Source of the DNA: Streptococcus oralis
GTDB lineage: Bacteria > Bacillota > Bacilli > Lactobacillales > Streptococcaceae
Assembly (NCBI RefSeq): GCF_016127915.1
Contig: NZ_CP066059.1
Location: 1,446,001-1,510,000, forward strand
Reading direction: 5' to 3'
DNA length: 64,000 bases
Both the position numbers and the translations under genes were made by a program. Within the stretch, counting starts at the first letter, position 1; each line of letters opens with the position of its first letter. Shown here piece after piece: positions 9,264 to 20,342 of this stretch. The notes under the pieces are model-generated. The model ran no database searches, was not told the DNA's origin, and saw nothing but the letters and a program-made list of their open reading frames with translations.

Positions 9264-9632
9264 TTATTCAATTCCTTGGATAAATTTTTGGAAACGATAG
9301 GTGTCGAAATAAATATTGGATGCAACTAATTTATCAAACTCATCGAATTTTAGAAATTCTGCGACATCCAGTTCGAGTTCTTTTTCTTGAGGAGAATGTA
9401 GATGGTAGCGATTTAAAGCTGAGACTGCTCGACCATCAACAAGTAATTGCTTCACTTCAAGATGCTGGCTCAAAGCATAGAATTGGCCTGCGCCTTGCAA
9501 ATAAACATCACGTCCTTGTCGAATTTCTATACTATCGCACATGCCATAATCAAAGTTTTCAGCTACGAAATCTTCCCAGCCTCCCTCATTTACTGCCGTA
9601 AAATAGCTTTCTGCAAGTGTTTTTGTATCCAT
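9264..9632 (-). CDS. NTF2/SnoaL-like small protein
   Basis: A soluble 122-residue protein. The N-terminal pattern DTKTLAESYFTAVNEGGWEDF followed by alternating beta segments with RQGRDVYLQGAGQFY and LLVDGRAVSALNRY resembles the cone-shaped NTF2/SnoaL fold used by small polyketide cyclases, isomerases and ligand-binding proteins. No enzyme activity can be assigned. The start is at 9632, not further upstream, because AGGAGGTTCCAA precedes this ATG. It lies 84 bp downstream of, and on the same strand as, a WYL-type regulator, so the two probably form one unit. The pair is not between endoD and pgk in the pneumococcal order I know. Confidence 0.6.
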   Translation of the reverse strand: MDTKTLAESYFTAVNEGGWEDFVAENFDYGMCDSIEIRQGRDVYLQGAGQFYALSQHLEVKQLLVDGRAVSALNRYHLHSPQEKELELDVAEFLKFDEFDKLVASNIYFDTYRFQKFIQGIE

Positions 9633-9716
9633 TTGGAACCTCCTATAAAATAATTGGGCTATGATGAATATCACGAAATATTTTGCCCACTTAAGAGTAT
9701 ACAAAAGGCAATATGA

Positions 9717-10643
9717 CTACAGGTTGTCATATTGCTGAAGATTTTTTTTGAGAGTACTGACCAGTAGATTTTGTAAGTGACTTGGAGATACGACCTTTAC
9801 TTGATAACCAAAGCTTAAGAGTAAATCAAAAAATGCAGGAGTTAAAGCTCTGAATGCCTGAACTTTTATTATTTCGTCCTCGACTCTGATTTCTTCTTCT
9901 GTAAAGTAATCGTAGATTTTTGGAAGTGCAAATCTTGTAAAAACTAGTTCGATTTCTTCTCTTTGCCCCTCCACTTTATGTTTTGGGGGATTTAAAAAAA
10001 GGTCTAACTTTTCTTGAGATAAACGTGGATAATCGAATGGTTTATCTTTTATCTCGACTAGTTCTAGTTCACGAATTCGAGTTAATTTAAAAATACGAAA
10101 ATCTAATTTTTCTAAGCAGTAACCGATAACATACCAAGCATTCAGTTTATAGATCAATCTGTATGGGATAACTGTTCGCTGACTTTTCTCTTGTTTTTTC
10201 GAATGGTAAGAAAAAGAAATCATCTGTTCAGTTTGTATCGCTTCCTCAATTTCTAGTAAAAAATTTGTATTAAGAGTCCAGGAACTGAGATCAAAGTAAA
10301 AAGGACTGTTTGCTCTTGCAATTTCTTGAGAAGACAGCTTGTGTTCGATACTGTCAAGACTTGAATGACCAACGATTTTACTAACATTTTGGCTCATATT
10401 AATGATAAACTGTCTCTCTTCCTCAGTGAAAAAGTTTCTGTCTATCTTATAGTCGCTTGGTATATAGAAACCTCCCTTATCTCCACGTTCCGAATAGATT
10501 GGAATCCCCGCTAAACTGAGCGTATCCATGTCTCTATATACTGTTCGAGTAGATATTTCAAACCTATCTGCAATCTCTTTAGCTGTTATTCTCTTCTTAT
10601 TTAAAAGAGAAAGTAAAATATAGATTAGTCTTTCTAATTTCAT
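9717..10643 (-). CDS. HTH and WYL-domain transcriptional regulator
   Basis: A 308-residue DeoR/YafY-type regulator. Residues 1-55 form a winged helix-turn-helix (ITAKEIADRFEISTRTVYRDMDTLSLAGIPI). Residues about 130-215 form the ligand-sensing WYL domain (IPYRLIYKLNAWYVIGYCLEKLDFRIFKLTRI), and the remainder matches the WCX C-terminal extension. Such proteins sense small molecules or nucleic acid; the effector is unknown. It is upstream of the NTF2-like gene and the likeliest target is that gene or its own promoter. Confidence 0.82.
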   Translation of the reverse strand: MKLERLIYILLSLLNKKRITAKEIADRFEISTRTVYRDMDTLSLAGIPIYSERGDKGGFYIPSDYKIDRNFFTEEERQFIINMSQNVSKIVGHSSLDSIEHKLSSQEIARANSPFYFDLSSWTLNTNFLLEIEEAIQTEQMISFSYHSKKQEKSQRTVIPYRLIYKLNAWYVIGYCLEKLDFRIFKLTRIRELELVEIKDKPFDYPRLSQEKLDLFLNPPKHKVEGQREEIELVFTRFALPKIYDYFTEEEIRVEDEIIKVQAFRALTPAFFDLLLSFGYQVKVVSPSHLQNLLVSTLKKNLQQYDNL

Positions 10644-10996
10644 TGTAGTAAATCCTCTTTTTTAATTTCAAATAGCACAAACTAAAAGAAACTATTTTAG
10701 TTATATTGTATAATAAGAAACCTAGCAATTCAAAAAGAAGGACTGTATAGTTTAGAATATTAAGGATTAAAATATTAGAAAAAGAATGGTATAGAAGTAA
10801 TTAGGCAGATCAATCAAGAAATTTGCCTAAATTATTCCAACCAAATTATGTAAAGATTGCTCTTTTCCGGACTGCAATCCTAGGTTTTTAGGTTAATAGA
10901 TAGAAGAAAGAACAAGAAAAGTTTAGGGTTTTTCTATCTCTTTTACTGATTTTGTGATATAATTAACACGTATAAAAAAAGAAGGAGTCATATCTA
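10644..10996. promoter_or_regulatory. Intergenic region with pgk promoter
   Basis: AT-rich DNA between the divergent WYL gene and pgk. Near its right end an extended -10 (TGATATAAT, TATAAT at 10958-10963) and the ribosome site AAGGAG before ATG 10997 mark the pgk promoter. No small gene or further structured element was recognised in the remaining roughly 300 bp. Confidence 0.6.
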
Positions 10997-12196
10997 ATGG
11001 CAAAATTGACTGTTAAAGACGTTGACTTGAAAGGGAAAAAAGTTCTCGTTCGTGTTGACTTCAACGTACCTGTTAAAGATGGCGTGATTACCAATGACAA
11101 CCGTATCACTGCAGCTCTTCCAACTATCAAGTACATTCTTGAACAAGGTGGACGTGCAATCCTCTTCTCTCACCTTGGACGTGTAAAAGAAGAAGCAGAC
11201 AAAGAAGGTAAATCACTTGCTCCTGTAGCTGCTGACTTGGCTGCTAAATTGGGACAAGAAGTTAAATTTATCCCAGGTGTTACACGTGGTGCTGAATTGG
11301 AAGCCGCTGTTAACGCTCTTGAAGATGGACAAGTTCTCTTGGTTGAAAACACTCGTTTCGAAGATGTTGACGGTAAGAAAGAATCTAAAAATGATCCTGA
11401 ACTTGGTAAATACTGGGCATCTCTTGGAGATGGTATCTTCGTAAACGATGCATTCGGTACAGCTCACCGTGCACACGCATCTAACGTTGGTATCTCAGCA
11501 AACGTTGAAAAAGCAGTTGCTGGATTCCTACTTGAAAACGAGATTGCCTACATCCAAGAAGCAGTTGAAGCTCCAGAACGTCCATTTGTGGCTATCCTTG
11601 GTGGTTCAAAAGTTTCAGACAAGATCGGTGTTATCGAAAACTTGCTTGAAAAAGCTGATAAAGTTCTTATCGGTGGTGGGATGACTTACACATTCTACAA
11701 AGCACAAGGTATCGAAATTGGTAACTCACTTGTAGAAGAAGACAAATTGGATGTTGCGAAAGCTCTTCTTGAAAAAGCAAACGGCAAATTGATCTTGCCA
11801 GTTGACTCAAAAGAAGCAAACGCATTTGCTGACTATACTGAAGTGAAAGACACTGAAGGTGAAGCAGTTGATCCAGGCTTCCTTGGTTTGGATATTGGTC
11901 CAAAATCAATTGCTAAGTTTGATGAAGCTTTGACTGGTGCCAAAACAGTTGTATGGAACGGACCTATGGGTGTCTTTGAAAACCCTGACTTCCAAGCTGG
12001 TACAATCGGTGTCATGGATGCTATCGTGAAACAACCAGGCGTGAAATCAATCATCGGTGGTGGTGATTCAGCTGCTGCAGCCATCAACCTTGGACGTGCA
12101 GATAAGTTCTCATGGATTTCTACTGGTGGTGGAGCTTCAATGGAACTCCTTGAAGGTAAAGTATTGCCAGGTTTGGCAGCTTTGACTGAAAAATAA
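10997..12196 (+). CDS. pgk: Phosphoglycerate kinase
   Basis: Glycolytic enzyme transferring phosphate from 1,3-bisphosphoglycerate to ADP in the cytoplasm. At 399 residues it has the usual length. Diagnostic motifs: [12 protein letters not shown] near residue 19, the substrate-binding [18 protein letters not shown], the [13 protein letters not shown] region, and the nucleotide-binding GGGDSAAA near the C terminus. Codon use is strongly biased to highly expressed forms. It is monocistronic with its own promoter and terminator. Confidence 0.98.
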   Translation: MAKLTVKDVDLKGKKVLVRVDFNVPVKDGVITNDNRITAALPTIKYILEQGGRAILFSHLGRVKEEADKEGKSLAPVAADLAAKLGQEVKFIPGVTRGAELEAAVNALEDGQVLLVENTRFEDVDGKKESKNDPELGKYWASLGDGIFVNDAFGTAHRAHASNVGISANVEKAVAGFLLENEIAYIQEAVEAPERPFVAILGGSKVSDKIGVIENLLEKADKVLIGGGMTYTFYKAQGIEIGNSLVEEDKLDVAKALLEKANGKLILPVDSKEANAFADYTEVKDTEGEAVDPGFLGLDIGPKSIAKFDEALTGAKTVVWNGPMGVFENPDFQAGTIGVMDAIVKQPGVKSIIGGGDSAAAAINLGRADKFSWISTGGGASMELLEGKVLPGLAALTEK

Positions 12197-12207
12197 ATAG
12201 TTTAACT

Positions 12208-12238
12208 AAAAGAAGATGGTGTGACCATCTTCTTTTTA
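12208..12238 (+). terminator. Terminator of pgk
   Basis: A perfect stem AAAAGAAGATGGT with ACCATCTTCTTTT, three-base loop GTG, and T run. Confidence 0.9.
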
Positions 12239-12291
12239 ATTTATAAATATGTAGAATTTCTCTATAAATAAAAATAAAAAAGAGTAAATAT

Positions 12292-12320
12292 TTGCATCCT
12301 GCCTTGTAAAGTGATAGTAT
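12292..12320 (+). promoter_or_regulatory. Promoter of antigen I/II gene
   Basis: TTGCAT (12292-12297), exact 17-bp spacer, TAGTAT (12315-12320), about 40 bp upstream of the start codon at 12361. Confidence 0.6.
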
Positions 12321-12360
12321 AAGAATTAACGACTAAATTTAGATAATGAAAGGGATTATA

Positions 12361-15300
12361 ATGAAAAATAAAAAAGAAGTCTATGGATTTCGTAAAAGCA
12401 AAGTTGCGAAAACTTTGTGTGGTGCTGTTTTAGGAACTGCTTTGATTGCTTTTGCAGACAAAGCAGTATTTGCTGATGAAGTTACAGAGACAACTAGTAC
12501 AAGTACAGTTGAGGTAGCTACTACAGGAAACCCAGCTACAAATCTACCTGAAGCTCAGGGTGAAATGAGCCAAGTTGCAAAAGAAAGCCAAGCCAAGGCT
12601 GGTTCTAAAGACTCAGCTTTGCCAGTAGAAGTATCATCAGCTGATTTGGATAAAGCAGTTGCCGATGCAAAATCTGCAGGAGTTAAGGTAGTTCAAGATG
12701 AAACAAAAGACAAAGGAACCGCCACAACTGCTACAGAGAATGCTCAAAAACAAGATGAGATTAAAAGTGACTATGCTAAACAGGCTGAAGAAGTAAAGAC
12801 AACGACTGAAGCATATAAAAAAGAAGTTGCAGCTCATCAAGCTGAAACAGATAAAATCAATGCTGAAAACAAAGCAGCGGATGACAAGTATCAAAAAGAT
12901 CTAAAAAGTCATCAAGAAGAAGTTGAAAAAATCAACACTGCCAATGCAACAGCTAAAGCAGAATATGAGGCTAAGCTAGCACAATATCAAAAAGATTTAG
13001 CAACTGTCAAAAAAGCAAACGAAGATAGTCAACAGGATTATCAAAATAAACTTTCAGCTTACCAGACAGAATTAGCTCGAGTACAAAAAGCAAATGCTGA
13101 AGATAAAGAGGCTTATGATAAAGCAGTAAAAGAAAACACTGCAAAGAATGCAGCGCTTCAAGCTGAAAATGAAGCGATTAAACAACGTAATGCCACTGCA
13201 AAAGCAACTTATGAAGCGGCGATGAAGCAGTATGAAGCAGACCTTGCAGCTATTAAGAAAGCTAAAGAGGATAATGATGCTGATTATCAAGCTAAATTAG
13301 CAACTTATCAAACAGAGTTAGCTCGAGTACAAAGGGCTAATGCTGAAGCTAAAGAAGCTTATGATAAAGCAGTGAAAGAAAATACAGCTAAAAACACAGC
13401 AATTCAAGCTGAAAATGAAGCGATTAAGCAACGTAACGTCACTGCAAAATCGACTTATGACGCAGCGGTGAAGAAATACGAAGCAGATTTGGCGGCAGTT
13501 AAGCAAGCAAATGCTACCAATGAAGCAGACTACCAAGCTAAGCTAGCGGCTTATCAGACAGAATTAGCTCGCGTTCAAAAAGCAAATGCCGATGCAAAAG
13601 CAACTTACGAGAAGGCAGTTGAAGACAACAAGGCAAAAAATGCAGCGCTCCAAGCTGAAAATGAAGAAATCAAGCAACGCAATGCTACGGCTAAGACTGA
13701 TTATGAAGCTAAAGTTGCGAAATATGAAGCAGATCTTGCCAAATATAAAAAAGAGTTGGCTGAGTATCCGGCTAAGTTGCAGGCTTATAAAGATGAGCAG
13801 GCCAAAATTAAGGCTGCATTGGTTGAACTTGAAAAAAACAAGGACCAAGACGGTTACTTGTCTAAGCCATCTGCTCAGAGCTTGGTTTACGATTTAGAAC
13901 CGAATGCTCAACTTGATCTTAAAACGGAAGGAAAACTTCTCACAGCAGCAGCAGTTGATGAAGCCTTTAAGAAAGACACAGTCCAATATGGCAAGAAAAA
14001 TCTTCAGTTAGACAATCTCAATGTCAAGAACTTGGAAAACGGTGCTACCGCTTCTTCGGTGGAATTGTATGGTAATATTGGAGACAAATCTGACTGGACC
14101 ACCAATGTGGGGAATAAAACTGAAGTTAAATGGGGCTCTGTTCTTCTAGAACGTGGGCAAAGCGTAACTGCAACTTATACCAACCTTCAAAATTCCTACT
14201 ACAATGGTAAAAAGATTTCCAAGATTGTTTACAAATATACTGTAGATACTGCTTCACAATTTAAAAATCCTAGTGGAAAAGTTTGGTTGGGAATCTTTAG
14301 TGACCCAACTTTGGGTGTCTTTGCTTCTGCTTACACTGGTGATGTTGAAAAAGGGACTTCAATTTTCATTAAAAATGAATTTACCTTCTATGATGAAAAT
14401 GACCAACCAATTAATTTTGACAATGCCCTTCTTTCAGTTGCATCTCTAAATAGAGAAAATAATTCTATTGAGATGGCCAAGGATTACACTGGTAACTTTA
14501 TTAAAATTTCCGGTTCATCTGTTGGAGAAAAAGACGGAAAGATTTATGCCACAGAAACCTTGAACTTTAAAAAAGACCAAGGTGGATCTCGTTGGACTAT
14601 GTATCCAAATGGTCAACCTGGTTCAGGTTGGGATTCATCAGATGCACCAAACTCTTGGTACGGTGCGGGAGCTATTAGTATGTCTGGCCCTACGAATCAT
14701 GTTACTGTTGGTGCTATTTCTGCTACCCTAGTAGTTCCTTCTGATCCAGTTATGGCGGTTGATACAGGTAAAAGACCAAACATCTGGTACTCACTCAATG
14801 GTAAAATTCGTGCGGTCAACGTTCCGAAAATTACAAAAGAAAAACCAACTCCGCCAGTAGAACCGACTGCTCCACAAGCACCTACTTATGAGACAGAGAA
14901 ACCATTGGAACCAGCTCCAGTAGCACCAAGCTATGAAAACGAGCCAACACCACCGGTAAAAACTCCAGATCAACCAGAGCCATCAAAACCAGAAGAGCCA
15001 ACATATGAGACAGAGAAACCATTGGAACCAGCTCCAGTAGCACCAAACTACGAAAATGAGCCAACTCCACCGGTAAAAACTCCGGATCAACCAGAGCCAT
15101 CAAAACCAGAAGAGCCAACATATGAGACAGAGAAACCATTGGAACCAGCTCCAGTAGCACCAAGCTATGAAAATGAGCCAACTCCACCGGTAAAAACTCC
15201 AGATCAACCAGAGCCATCAAAACCAGAAGAGCCAAATTATGATCCATTGCCAACTCCGCCTGTAGCACCAACTCCTAAGCAGTTGCCAACACCACCAGCG

Positions 15301-16998
15301 GTGCCAACAGTTCACTATCATTACAATCGTCTATTTGCACAACCTCAGATTAATAAAGAAATTAAAAACGAGGATGGAGTAGATATCGATCGTACTCTAG
15401 TTGCTAAGCAGTCTGTAGTGAAGTTTGAGTTGAAAACAGAAGCTTTAACTGCAGGGCGTCCAAAAACAACTTCGTTTGTATTGGTAGATCCACTTCCAAC
15501 TGGCTATCAGTTTGATTTGGAAGCAACCAAGGCTGCAAGCAAAGGTTTTGAAACAAGCTATGACAAAGCTAGTCACACTGTAACCTTTAAGGCTACTGAG
15601 GAGACCTTGGCTGCTTTCAATGCAGATTTGACAAAATCCTTTGAGACTCTATATCCAACTGTTGTTGGTCGTGTCTTGAATGATGGGGCGACTTATACAA
15701 ATAACTTTACATTGACAGTCAACGATGCCTACGGTGTCAAGTCAAACATTGTTCGTGTAACGACTCCAGGTAAACCAAATGATCCTGACAATCCAAATAA
15801 CAACTACATCAAGCCTTTGAAAGTTAACAAGAACAAGCAAGGTGTGAATATTGATGGCAAAGAAGTTCTAGCTGGTTCAACGAACTACTATGAACTCACA
15901 TGGGATTTGGACCAATACAAGGGAGATAAATCTTCTAAAGAAGCAATTCAAAATGGTTTCTACTATGTGGATGATTATCCAGAAGAAGCCTTGACCCTTC
16001 AACCAGAATTGGTTAAGATCCGTGATCTAGAGGGCAACCTTGTATCAGGTATCAGTGTTCAACAATATGATAGTTTAGAAGCTGCTCCTAAGAAGGTTCA
16101 AGAGCTGTTGAAGAAAGCAAACATCACTGTTAAAGGTGCTTTCCAACTCTTCTCAGCTGATAATCCAGCCGAATTCTACAAGAACTATGTAGCAGCAGGA
16201 AAATCATTGTTAATCACAGATCCGATGACAGTTAAACCTGAATTTGGTCAAACGGGTGGTAAGTATGAAAATAAAGCCTACCAAATTGATTTTGGAAATG
16301 GCTATGCTACAGAAGTAGTTGTCAACAACGTACCGAAAATCACACCGAAAAAAGATGTGACAATCAGTATGGATCCAAGTAGTGACAATATCGATGGCCA
16401 AACAATTCCGTTGAACCAGTACTTCAATTATCGTTTGATTGGTGGTTTGATCCCACAAAATCATTCTGAGGACTTGAATGACTATAGTTTTGTAGATGAT
16501 TATGACCAAAAAGGTGATCAATACACTGGAAACTATAAAGTTCTTGCCAAGGTTGATATCCGATTGAAAGACGGTCGTGTTATCAAGGCAGGAACAGACT
16601 TAACAGCTGAAACACAGGTTGAACATGATCAAGATAAGGGGATGATTACCATTCGCTTCAAGGAAGAATTCCTTCAAGAGATTCAGTTGGATTCTCCATT
16701 CCAGGCTGAAACTTATATTCAAATGAAACGAATTGCTGTCGGAACCTTTGAAAATACCTATGTAAATACTGTGAATAAAGTTGCTTACGCCTCAAACACA
16801 GTTCGTACGACAACGCCAGAACCTAAGAAACCAGAGGAGCCAACAACTCCTAATCCTAATCCAAATCCAAAAGGTAACCCTACTCTACCTCAAACAGGTA
16901 CAAATGATTCAAGCTACATGCCGTATCTTGGTCTTGCAGCTTTAGTAGGAGTTTTAGGACTTGGTCAGTTGAAGCGTAAAGAAGACGAAAGCAAGTAA
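12361..16998 (+). CDS. Antigen I/II family cell-wall adhesin
   Basis: Large fibrillar adhesin of the SspA/SspB/SpaP/Pas family, which binds salivary gp340, other microbes and matrix proteins. In 1545 residues: signal peptide with a [20 protein letters not shown] core; alanine-rich A region (about 150-490) with coiled-coil repeats of 82 residues; globular V region (about 500-830); proline-rich P region with three 39-residue repeats (about 841-957). These are followed by C-terminal beta domains with repeated RTTTPE/RVTTPG-type ends (about 990-1480) and the sortase signal LPQTG near residue 1509. The start at 12361 follows GAAAGGG; the ATG at 12346 has no ribosome site. This gene is absent between pgk and glnR in the pneumococcal map I know, which suggests acquisition or loss. 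Confidence 0.92.
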   Translation: MKNKKEVYGFRKSKVAKTLCGAVLGTALIAFADKAVFADEVTETTSTSTVEVATTGNPATNLPEAQGEMSQVAKESQAKAGSKDSALPVEVSSADLDKAVADAKSAGVKVVQDETKDKGTATTATENAQKQDEIKSDYAKQAEEVKTTTEAYKKEVAAHQAETDKINAENKAADDKYQKDLKSHQEEVEKINTANATAKAEYEAKLAQYQKDLATVKKANEDSQQDYQNKLSAYQTELARVQKANAEDKEAYDKAVKENTAKNAALQAENEAIKQRNATAKATYEAAMKQYEADLAAIKKAKEDNDADYQAKLATYQTELARVQRANAEAKEAYDKAVKENTAKNTAIQAENEAIKQRNVTAKSTYDAAVKKYEADLAAVKQANATNEADYQAKLAAYQTELARVQKANADAKATYEKAVEDNKAKNAALQAENEEIKQRNATAKTDYEAKVAKYEADLAKYKKELAEYPAKLQAYKDEQAKIKAALVELEKNKDQDGYLSKPSAQSLVYDLEPNAQLDLKTEGKLLTAAAVDEAFKKDTVQYGKKNLQLDNLNVKNLENGATASSVELYGNIGDKSDWTTNVGNKTEVKWGSVLLERGQSVTATYTNLQNSYYNGKKISKIVYKYTVDTASQFKNPSGKVWLGIFSDPTLGVFASAYTGDVEKGTSIFIKNEFTFYDENDQPINFDNALLSVASLNRENNSIEMAKDYTGNFIKISGSSVGEKDGKIYATETLNFKKDQGGSRWTMYPNGQPGSGWDSSDAPNSWYGAGAISMSGPTNHVTVGAISATLVVPSDPVMAVDTGKRPNIWYSLNGKIRAVNVPKITKEKPTPPVEPTAPQAPTYETEKPLEPAPVAPSYENEPTPPVKTPDQPEPSKPEEPTYETEKPLEPAPVAPNYENEPTPPVKTPDQPEPSKPEEPTYETEKPLEPAPVAPSYENEPTPPVKTPDQPEPSKPEEPNYDPLPTPPVAPTPKQLPTPPAVPTVHYHYNRLFAQPQINKEIKNEDGVDIDRTLVAKQSVVKFELKTEALTAGRPKTTSFVLVDPLPTGYQFDLEATKAASKGFETSYDKASHTVTFKATEETLAAFNADLTKSFETLYPTVVGRVLNDGATYTNNFTLTVNDAYGVKSNIVRVTTPGKPNDPDNPNNNYIKPLKVNKNKQGVNIDGKEVLAGSTNYYELTWDLDQYKGDKSSKEAIQNGFYYVDDYPEEALTLQPELVKIRDLEGNLVSGISVQQYDSLEAAPKKVQELLKKANITVKGAFQLFSADNPAEFYKNYVAAGKSLLITDPMTVKPEFGQTGGKYENKAYQIDFGNGYATEVVVNNVPKITPKKDVTISMDPSSDNIDGQTIPLNQYFNYRLIGGLIPQNHSEDLNDYSFVDDYDQKGDQYTGNYKVLAKVDIRLKDGRVIKAGTDLTAETQVEHDQDKGMITIRFKEEFLQEIQLDSPFQAETYIQMKRIAVGTFENTYVNTVNKVAYASNTVRTTTPEPKKPEEPTTPNPNPNPKGNPTLPQTGTNDSSYMPYLGLAALVGVLGLGQLKRKEDESK
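13060..13750 (+). repeat. Tandem 246-bp repeats, antigen I/II A region
   Basis: In-frame 82-codon units start at 13060, 13306 and 13552 (each at YQTELARVQ). They encode the alanine-rich helical stalk. Confidence 0.9.
14881..15231 (+). repeat. Three 117-bp proline-rich repeats, antigen I/II P region
   Basis: Units at 14881, 14998 and 15115 are nearly identical in DNA and encode 39 residues beginning [16 protein letters not shown]. They form the polyproline-II strand of the stalk and are open to copy-number change. Confidence 0.92.
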
Positions 16999-17018
16999 GC
17001 TCTGACAGTTAAATAGAA

Positions 17019-17045
17019 AAGAGGGACTCTGTTTCCTCTTTTTTA
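17019..17045 (+). terminator. Terminator of antigen I/II gene
   Basis: AAAAGAGG pairs with CCTCTTTT, with a 10-nt loop and T run, 20 bp after the stop codon. Confidence 0.8.
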
Positions 17046-17131
17046 TAGCCTTAAATTAAAAACGTTTCCTATTGATTTTCACTCATAAAATCAACTAATT
17101 TATGTTAAAATGGTAGTAGAAAGTTGAGATT

Positions 17132-17659
17132 ATGAGTTATTTTAAAAAATATAAATTTGATAAGTCACAGTTCAAGCTTGGTATGCGAACCTTCAAAACA
17201 GGGATTGCCGTATTTATAGTTCTCTTGATTTTTGGTTTTTTTGGCTGGAAGGGCCTTCAAATTGGAGCATTGACAGCGGTCTTCAGTCTACGAGAGAGCT
17301 TTGATAAGAGTGTCCATTTTGGAACTTCGCGTATCTTAGGAAATAGCATTGGCGGTTTTTACGCCCTTGTCTTTTTCCTCTTAAACACTTTATTTCATGG
17401 AGCCTTTTGGGTAACCCTACTAGTTGTTCCGATTTGCACCATGTTAACCATTATGACAAATGTTGCCATGAACAACAAGGCAGGAGTTATCGGTGGTGTA
17501 GCGGCTATGTTAATCATTACCCTATCAATACCAAGTGGAGAAACATTTTTGTACGTGTTTGCGCGCGTATTTGAAACATTTATGGGAGTTTTTGTCGCAA
17601 TCCTTGTGAATTATGATATTGAGCAACTGAAACTCTTTTGGGAGAAAAAAAGAAAATAA
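17132..17659 (+). CDS. Aromatic acid exporter (ArAE/FUSC-like) family membrane protein
   Basis: 175 residues with about four or five hydrophobic segments after a basic N terminus. The pattern FKTGIAVFIVLLIFGFFGWKGLQIGALTAVFSLRESFDKS resembles the ArAE_1 family, thought to export aromatic acids; the substrate is unknown. It is shorter than two-domain exporters and lacks the C-terminal soluble part, as is normal for streptococcal members. It lies just upstream of the glnRA promoter, as in S. pneumoniae, but is probably a separate transcript. Confidence 0.72.
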   Translation: MSYFKKYKFDKSQFKLGMRTFKTGIAVFIVLLIFGFFGWKGLQIGALTAVFSLRESFDKSVHFGTSRILGNSIGGFYALVFFLLNTLFHGAFWVTLLVVPICTMLTIMTNVAMNNKAGVIGGVAAMLIITLSIPSGETFLYVFARVFETFMGVFVAILVNYDIEQLKLFWEKKRK

Positions 17660-17712
17660 TGTTACATTTTATGACATTATTCGTTGACGTATGTCTTTTT
17701 TTAGACTATAAT
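17659..17712 (+). promoter_or_regulatory. glnRA promoter with GlnR box
   Basis: TGTTACATTTTATGACAT at 17660-17677 fits the GlnR/TnrA consensus TGTNA-N7-TNACA. It is followed by TTGACG (17684-17689), a 17-bp spacer and TATAAT (17707-17712). This layout is typical of GlnR autorepression when nitrogen is plentiful. Confidence 0.85.
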
Positions 17713-17735
17713 AGACAGGAAGAAGGAAATTGTAA

Positions 17736-18092
17736 ATGAAGGAAAGAGAATTTCGCCGAAATATGGCTGTTTTTCCTATCGGCAGTGTTATGAAATTGAC
17801 CGATCTCTCGGCGCGTCAGATTCGTTATTATGAAGATCAAGAGTTGATCAAACCTGATCGAAACGAAGGGAACCGTCGCATGTATTCTTTGAATGACATG
17901 GATCGATTGCTTGAGATCAAAGATTATATCTCTGAAGGTTTCAATATCGCTGCCATTAAGAAAAAATATGCTGAACGCGAGGCGAAGTCCAAGAAAGCCG
18001 TGAGTCAGACGGAAGTGCGTCGTGCACTTCACAATGAACTCCTCCAGCAGGGGCGCTTTGCTTCAGTACGGTCACCCTTTGGTCGCGGTTAG
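17736..18092 (+). CDS. glnR: Nitrogen-status repressor GlnR (MerR family)
   Basis: A 118-residue regulator with an N-terminal MerR-type winged helix (FPIGSVMKLTDLSARQIRYYEDQELIKPDRNEGNRRMYSL). The short C-terminal tail lets feedback-inhibited glutamine synthetase control DNA binding in Firmicutes. Its target box lies just upstream and glnA follows 36 bp after, forming the classic glnRA operon. The length is usual for the family. Confidence 0.95.
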   Translation: MKEREFRRNMAVFPIGSVMKLTDLSARQIRYYEDQELIKPDRNEGNRRMYSLNDMDRLLEIKDYISEGFNIAAIKKKYAEREAKSKKAVSQTEVRRALHNELLQQGRFASVRSPFGRG

Positions 18093-18128
18093 GCAATCGC
18101 AAGTAGTCATATATTAAGGAGAAAACCC

Positions 18129-19475
18129 ATGCCAATCACAGCTGCAGATATTCGTCGTGAAGTCAAGGAAAAAAATGTTACCTTTATCCGTCTCATGTTT
18201 TCAGATATTCTGGGAACCATGAAAAACGTCGAAATTCCTGCTACAGATGAACAGTTAGATAAGGTCTTGTCAAACAAAGCCATGTTTGATGGCTCTTCTA
18301 TTGAAGGTTTTGTACGTATCAATGAGTCAGATATGTACTTGTATCCAGACTTGGACACATGGACAGTCTTCCCTTGGGGAGATGAAAATGGAAGTGTTGC
18401 AGGTCTGATCTGTGATGTCTATACAACAGAAGGCGAACCTTTTGCAGGTGATCCACGTGGCAACCTCAAGCGTGCACTTCGTCATATGGAAGAAGTAGGA
18501 TTCAAATCCTTCAACCTTGGGCCAGAACCAGAATTCTTCCTCTTTAAGCTGGATGAAAATGGCGATCCAACTCTTGAGGTAAATGACAAGGGTGGCTACT
18601 TCGACTTGGCGCCTACAGACCTTGCGGACAATACACGTCGTGAAATCGTGAATGTCTTGACCAAAATGGGATTTGAAGTAGAAGCGAGTCACCACGAGGT
18701 TGCGGTTGGACAACATGAAATTGACTTCAAGTATGATGAAGTCCTCCGTGCCTGTGATAAGATTCAAATCTTTAAACTCGTAGTAAAAACCATTGCTCGC
18801 AAACACGGTCTTTACGCAACCTTTATGGCGAAACCAAAATTTGGTATCGCTGGATCAGGTATGCACTGTAATATGTCCTTGTTTGATGCAGAAGGAAATA
18901 ATGCCTTCTTTGATCCAAATGATCCAAAAGGAATGCAGTTGTCTGAAACGGCCTACCATTTCCTTGGTGGTTTGATTAAGCATGCCTATAACTATACTGC
19001 TATCATGAACCCAACAGTTAACTCATACAAACGTTTGGTTCCTGGTTATGAAGCGCCTGTTTACATTGCTTGGGCTGGTCGTAATCGTTCGCCACTTGTG
19101 CGCGTGCCTGCTTCACGTGGTATGGGAACTCGTCTTGAGTTGCGTTCAGTGGACCCAATGGCAAACCCATACATCGCTATGGCGGTTCTTTTGGAAGTTG
19201 GTTTGCATGGTATTGAAAACAAAATCGAAGCACCAGCTCCTATTGAAGAAAATATCTACATCATGACAGCAGAAGAGCGTAAGGAAGCTGGGATTACCGA
19301 TCTTCCATCAACTCTTCATAACGCCTTGAAAGCTTTGACAGAAGATGAAGTGGTTAAGGCAGCCCTAGGTGAACACATCTACACTAGCTTCCTTGAAGCT
19401 AAACGTATCGAGTGGGCTAGCTATGCAACCTTTGTGTCACAATGGGAAGTTGATAATTACCTTGATCTTTACTAA
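18129..19475 (+). CDS. glnA: Glutamine synthetase type I
   Basis: ATP-dependent formation of glutamine from glutamate and ammonium; cytoplasmic dodecamer. 448 residues, the usual GSI-alpha length. Visible motifs: [10 protein letters not shown] (latch), GPEPEFFLF and [13 protein letters not shown] (metal-binding Glu/His), [14 protein letters not shown] (ATP site), [17 protein letters not shown] (glutamate-binding) and NRSPLVRVP. No adenylylation-type insertion was noted. It is the second gene of the glnRA operon, with a strong terminator following. Confidence 0.98.
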   Translation: MPITAADIRREVKEKNVTFIRLMFSDILGTMKNVEIPATDEQLDKVLSNKAMFDGSSIEGFVRINESDMYLYPDLDTWTVFPWGDENGSVAGLICDVYTTEGEPFAGDPRGNLKRALRHMEEVGFKSFNLGPEPEFFLFKLDENGDPTLEVNDKGGYFDLAPTDLADNTRREIVNVLTKMGFEVEASHHEVAVGQHEIDFKYDEVLRACDKIQIFKLVVKTIARKHGLYATFMAKPKFGIAGSGMHCNMSLFDAEGNNAFFDPNDPKGMQLSETAYHFLGGLIKHAYNYTAIMNPTVNSYKRLVPGYEAPVYIAWAGRNRSPLVRVPASRGMGTRLELRSVDPMANPYIAMAVLLEVGLHGIENKIEAPAPIEENIYIMTAEERKEAGITDLPSTLHNALKALTEDEVVKAALGEHIYTSFLEAKRIEWASYATFVSQWEVDNYLDLY

Positions 19476-19488
19476 TACTAATATAGAA

Positions 19489-19517
19489 GAAAGATTGCCC
19501 GGTGGGCAATCTTTTTT
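19489..19517 (+). terminator. Terminator of glnRA
   Basis: AAAGATTGCCC pairs with GGGCAATCTTT, three-base loop, T6. Confidence 0.92.
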
Positions 19518-19629
19518 GTTTTTGTGTTGTTATAAATGTATTTTGATACAGGTTTTAGTATAGGGGATATAGGTAATTTAAATTTTTTAGCTTACTTACA
19601 ATTATGCATAGTAAATGGGAATATTCTGA

Positions 19630-19893
19630 TACACAGACGGAGTTGAGACAGGTCGTGTTGAGAAATTCAACATAATCACTACTCCAGCAGTAGATGAGAT
19701 TGTTGAAGTAGGAACTAAGAAAGTAGCATCTACAACAACAGGAAATCAAGCTGAAAACAACAAGAAAGAAGAAACTGCAAGTCAAGATAAGAAAGCTCTA
19801 CCAAACACAGGTTCAGCAGTATCTAGCCTTCTTTCAATCATCGGTCTTGCCTTTGCAAGCCCAGCAGCTTTTGTCCTTCGTAAGAAAGACTAA
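19630..19893 (+). pseudogene. C-terminal stump of an LPXTG surface protein
   Basis: An 87-codon open stretch without a start codon or ribosome site, closed upstream by TGA at 19627. It encodes a G5-like end (DEIVEVGTK), a Lys/Glu linker, then LPNTG, a hydrophobic segment and RKKD. The last 95 bp match the end of the SHIRT adhesin gene at 24091 with about six differences. It is the tail of a deleted or replaced surface protein gene and cannot be secreted on its own. Confidence 0.85.
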
Positions 19894-20342
19894 GTCATCT
19901 TAATGTTCAAAAGTTTTTTGTGAGACATATATCAAAAAGAACTCGAGATTGATTCTCGGGTTCTTTTTATAAAATATAAAATAAACTGAGACCTTTTAAA
20001 TCAAAAGAGAGAAACTCTTATTCTATTTTCGAAACTATAAATAAAAATTAATTTATTTGTATGGTTTATAGAGGTCTTTCTAGTATAAATACTACATAAT
20101 GAAGATAGATTCAATAACTCGAAATAGAATTTACCTCCTGTAAAGTTTGTGAAAAGAACACATTTTTTAATATATAGATAGATGTTTAAAGTATAAATGG
20201 ACAGAATGAATGACAATTTGGAAATACAAAATAGTAAATAATTTTTTATATCTGCTTTTAATTGACTTCTTTTTGTGTTAAAATGAGATGAATATTTCTT
20301 TTGAAATGATCAAATAATCATTTTTAGTTTTGGAGGTACATT
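19894..20342. promoter_or_regulatory. Intergenic region: terminator and adhesin promoter
   Basis: A hairpin at 19935-19969 (AAAGAACTCGAGA with TCTCGGGTTCTTT, then Ts) ends the stump. An extended -10 (TGTTAAAAT, near 20276-20284) and GGAGG just before 20343 mark the next gene's promoter and ribosome site. The AT-rich middle shows no convincing gene. Confidence 0.6.

Noticed and set aside
14882-15271. 129-codon minus-strand frame over the proline repeats
   Set aside because: Antisense shadow of the P region of the antigen I/II gene, with no start signal or recognisable domain.
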